A stretch of DNA of 12,952 nt from Paraeggerthella sp964369725 (lineage in GTDB: Bacteria; Actinomycetota; Coriobacteriia; Coriobacteriales; Eggerthellaceae). Positions within the stretch are counted from its first letter, which is position 1, and every line of letters begins with the position of its first letter. Shown piece after piece: positions 12,264 to 12,952 of this stretch. The notes below the pieces were generated by a model, which saw nothing but the letters and a program-made list of their open reading frames with translations, did no database searches and was not told where the DNA came from. The stretch is taken from positions 1 to 12,952 of the forward strand of contig CAYJGC010000047.1 in NCBI GenBank assembly GCA_964369725.1, written 5' to 3'. A program made the translations under genes and the position numbers.

Positions 12264-12952
12264 TATTATTTATTTCATACGTGAATCGCTTGCAGGCTTT
12301 GCCCGCAATCTTTCCACATCGTTAGGCTCAATCGTTACTATCTTTTTGTCGCTTCTTATTATCGGCATTTTCTTCATTGCAGGCATTGTTGTAGAAAACA
12401 TTGTTTCTTCGGTTGAAGATGAAGTTTCGATTACTGTTTTTGTAGATGATGACGCGTCTCAGGCAGATATTCAAAAAGTTGAAGATTTTGTATCAGAACT
12501 TGAAGGTGTTGCTTCAGTTGGATTCACTTCAAAAGAGCAGGCTCTAGAGAATTTCCGTGCAACATCAAATTCTGATTTGCTTGATACTCTTGATGGCCAA
12601 AATCCTCTTCCCGCTTCAATAGATATTGAACTGTCTGACCCTCAGTTAGTTGAGCAGGTTGTCACGCAAATAGAAGGAAATACAACCTTTATTTCAATTT
12701 GTGACAATCCTGAAAATCCAAGTGAGTCAATCAAATATGGCGAAGATACGGTTGAGCGTCTTTTAGTTTTGACGAACTATATTCGCTACATTGGTGTTGC
12801 CTTAGTGGCACTGTTGGTATTCATCGCTTTTGTATTCATGAATAACACCATTCGTCTTGCCATTCTTGCACGCAGAAAAGAAATTGCAATTATGCGTTTA
12901 GTGGGTGCTTCGAATAACTTTATTCGTGGTCCATTTTTGATGGAAGGCGCCA
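12256..12952 (+). CDS. ftsX: Cell division protein FtsX (3' end beyond window)
   Basis: FtsX is the membrane half of the FtsEX complex; its extracellular domain activates wall hydrolases in response to FtsE ATP hydrolysis. The first 232 codons are present. A short cytoplasmic N-terminus (FIRESLAGFARNLS) leads into TM1 (about 22-46). An acidic extracellular domain follows (about 47-173, with VSITVFVDDDAS and the family-typical FTSKEQALENF), then TM2 (about 177-197). The conserved cytoplasmic segment ARRKEIAIMRLVGA (205-218) with NFIRGPFLMEG comes next; the last two transmembrane helices lie beyond the edge. The ATG is inside the end of ftsE (8-bp overlap), so the two are co-translated. smpB often follows in actinobacteria but is outside the window. 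Confidence 0.96.
   Translation, partial: MSSIIYFIRESLAGFARNLSTSLGSIVTIFLSLLIIGIFFIAGIVVENIVSSVEDEVSITVFVDDDASQADIQKVEDFVSELEGVASVGFTSKEQALENFRATSNSDLLDTLDGQNPLPASIDIELSDPQLVEQVVTQIEGNTTFISICDNPENPSESIKYGEDTVERLLVLTNYIRYIGVALVALLVFIAFVFMNNTIRLAILARRKEIAIMRLVGASNNFIRGPFLMEGA

Overview
The window reads as chromosomal DNA of an actinobacterium, most likely a Coriobacteriia member of moderate G+C (Atopobiaceae or a Cryptobacterium-like relative; the genus is inference). FtsE has an actinobacterial-type core (FQDFKLLPNKT, LSGGEQQR, DEPTGNLDP, RTGTTV, RGVYG tail). RF2 has no programmed frameshift, as in other actinobacteria. Transketolase is split into two subunits, and there is a large regulator with a C-terminal SARP-type (winged helix plus BTAD) module. 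Base composition was judged by eye, not computed.

Layout. Positions 1-2444 carry two minus-strand genes: an autoprocessing P1/DmpA-type (MEROPS S58) peptidase, and downstream of it a CLC-family chloride channel that runs off the left edge. A 204-bp divergent control region (2445-2648) separates them from a plus-strand gene (2649-5261) for an 870-residue MalT-like/SARP-like regulator. These three genes look like an accessory block. From 5401 to the right edge, everything is on the plus strand and is core machinery: secA, prfB (RF2), the N- and C-terminal transketolase subunits, ftsE, and the first 232 codons of ftsX.

How the genes fit together. The secA-prfB-ftsE-ftsX order recalls the Bacillus subtilis secA-prfB-...-ftsE-ftsX and the actinobacterial prfB-ftsE-ftsX-smpB neighbourhoods. 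It joins protein export (SecA), translation termination (RF2) and cell-wall hydrolase control at division (FtsEX). Here a two-subunit transketolase (non-oxidative pentose phosphate pathway) is inserted between prfB and ftsE. Both tktN/tktC and ftsE/ftsX overlap by exactly 8 bp, which implies translational coupling. Three short intergenic regions hold clean inverted repeats: before the secA start, just after secA, and before the transketolase genes. None is followed by a U-tract, so they look more like leader, operator or mRNA-end structures than textbook terminators.

I see no RNA genes, mobile elements, CRISPR arrays or attachment sites, and no gene-free stretch longer than about 205 bp. I do not see a clear novel defence or biosynthetic system. 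The points most worth a second look are the non-canonical CLC pore motifs, the SPT (not SPF) codon-recognition tripeptide in RF2, the long N-terminal extension of FtsE, the large regulator divergent from the S58 peptidase, and the hairpin abutting the secA ribosome binding site.
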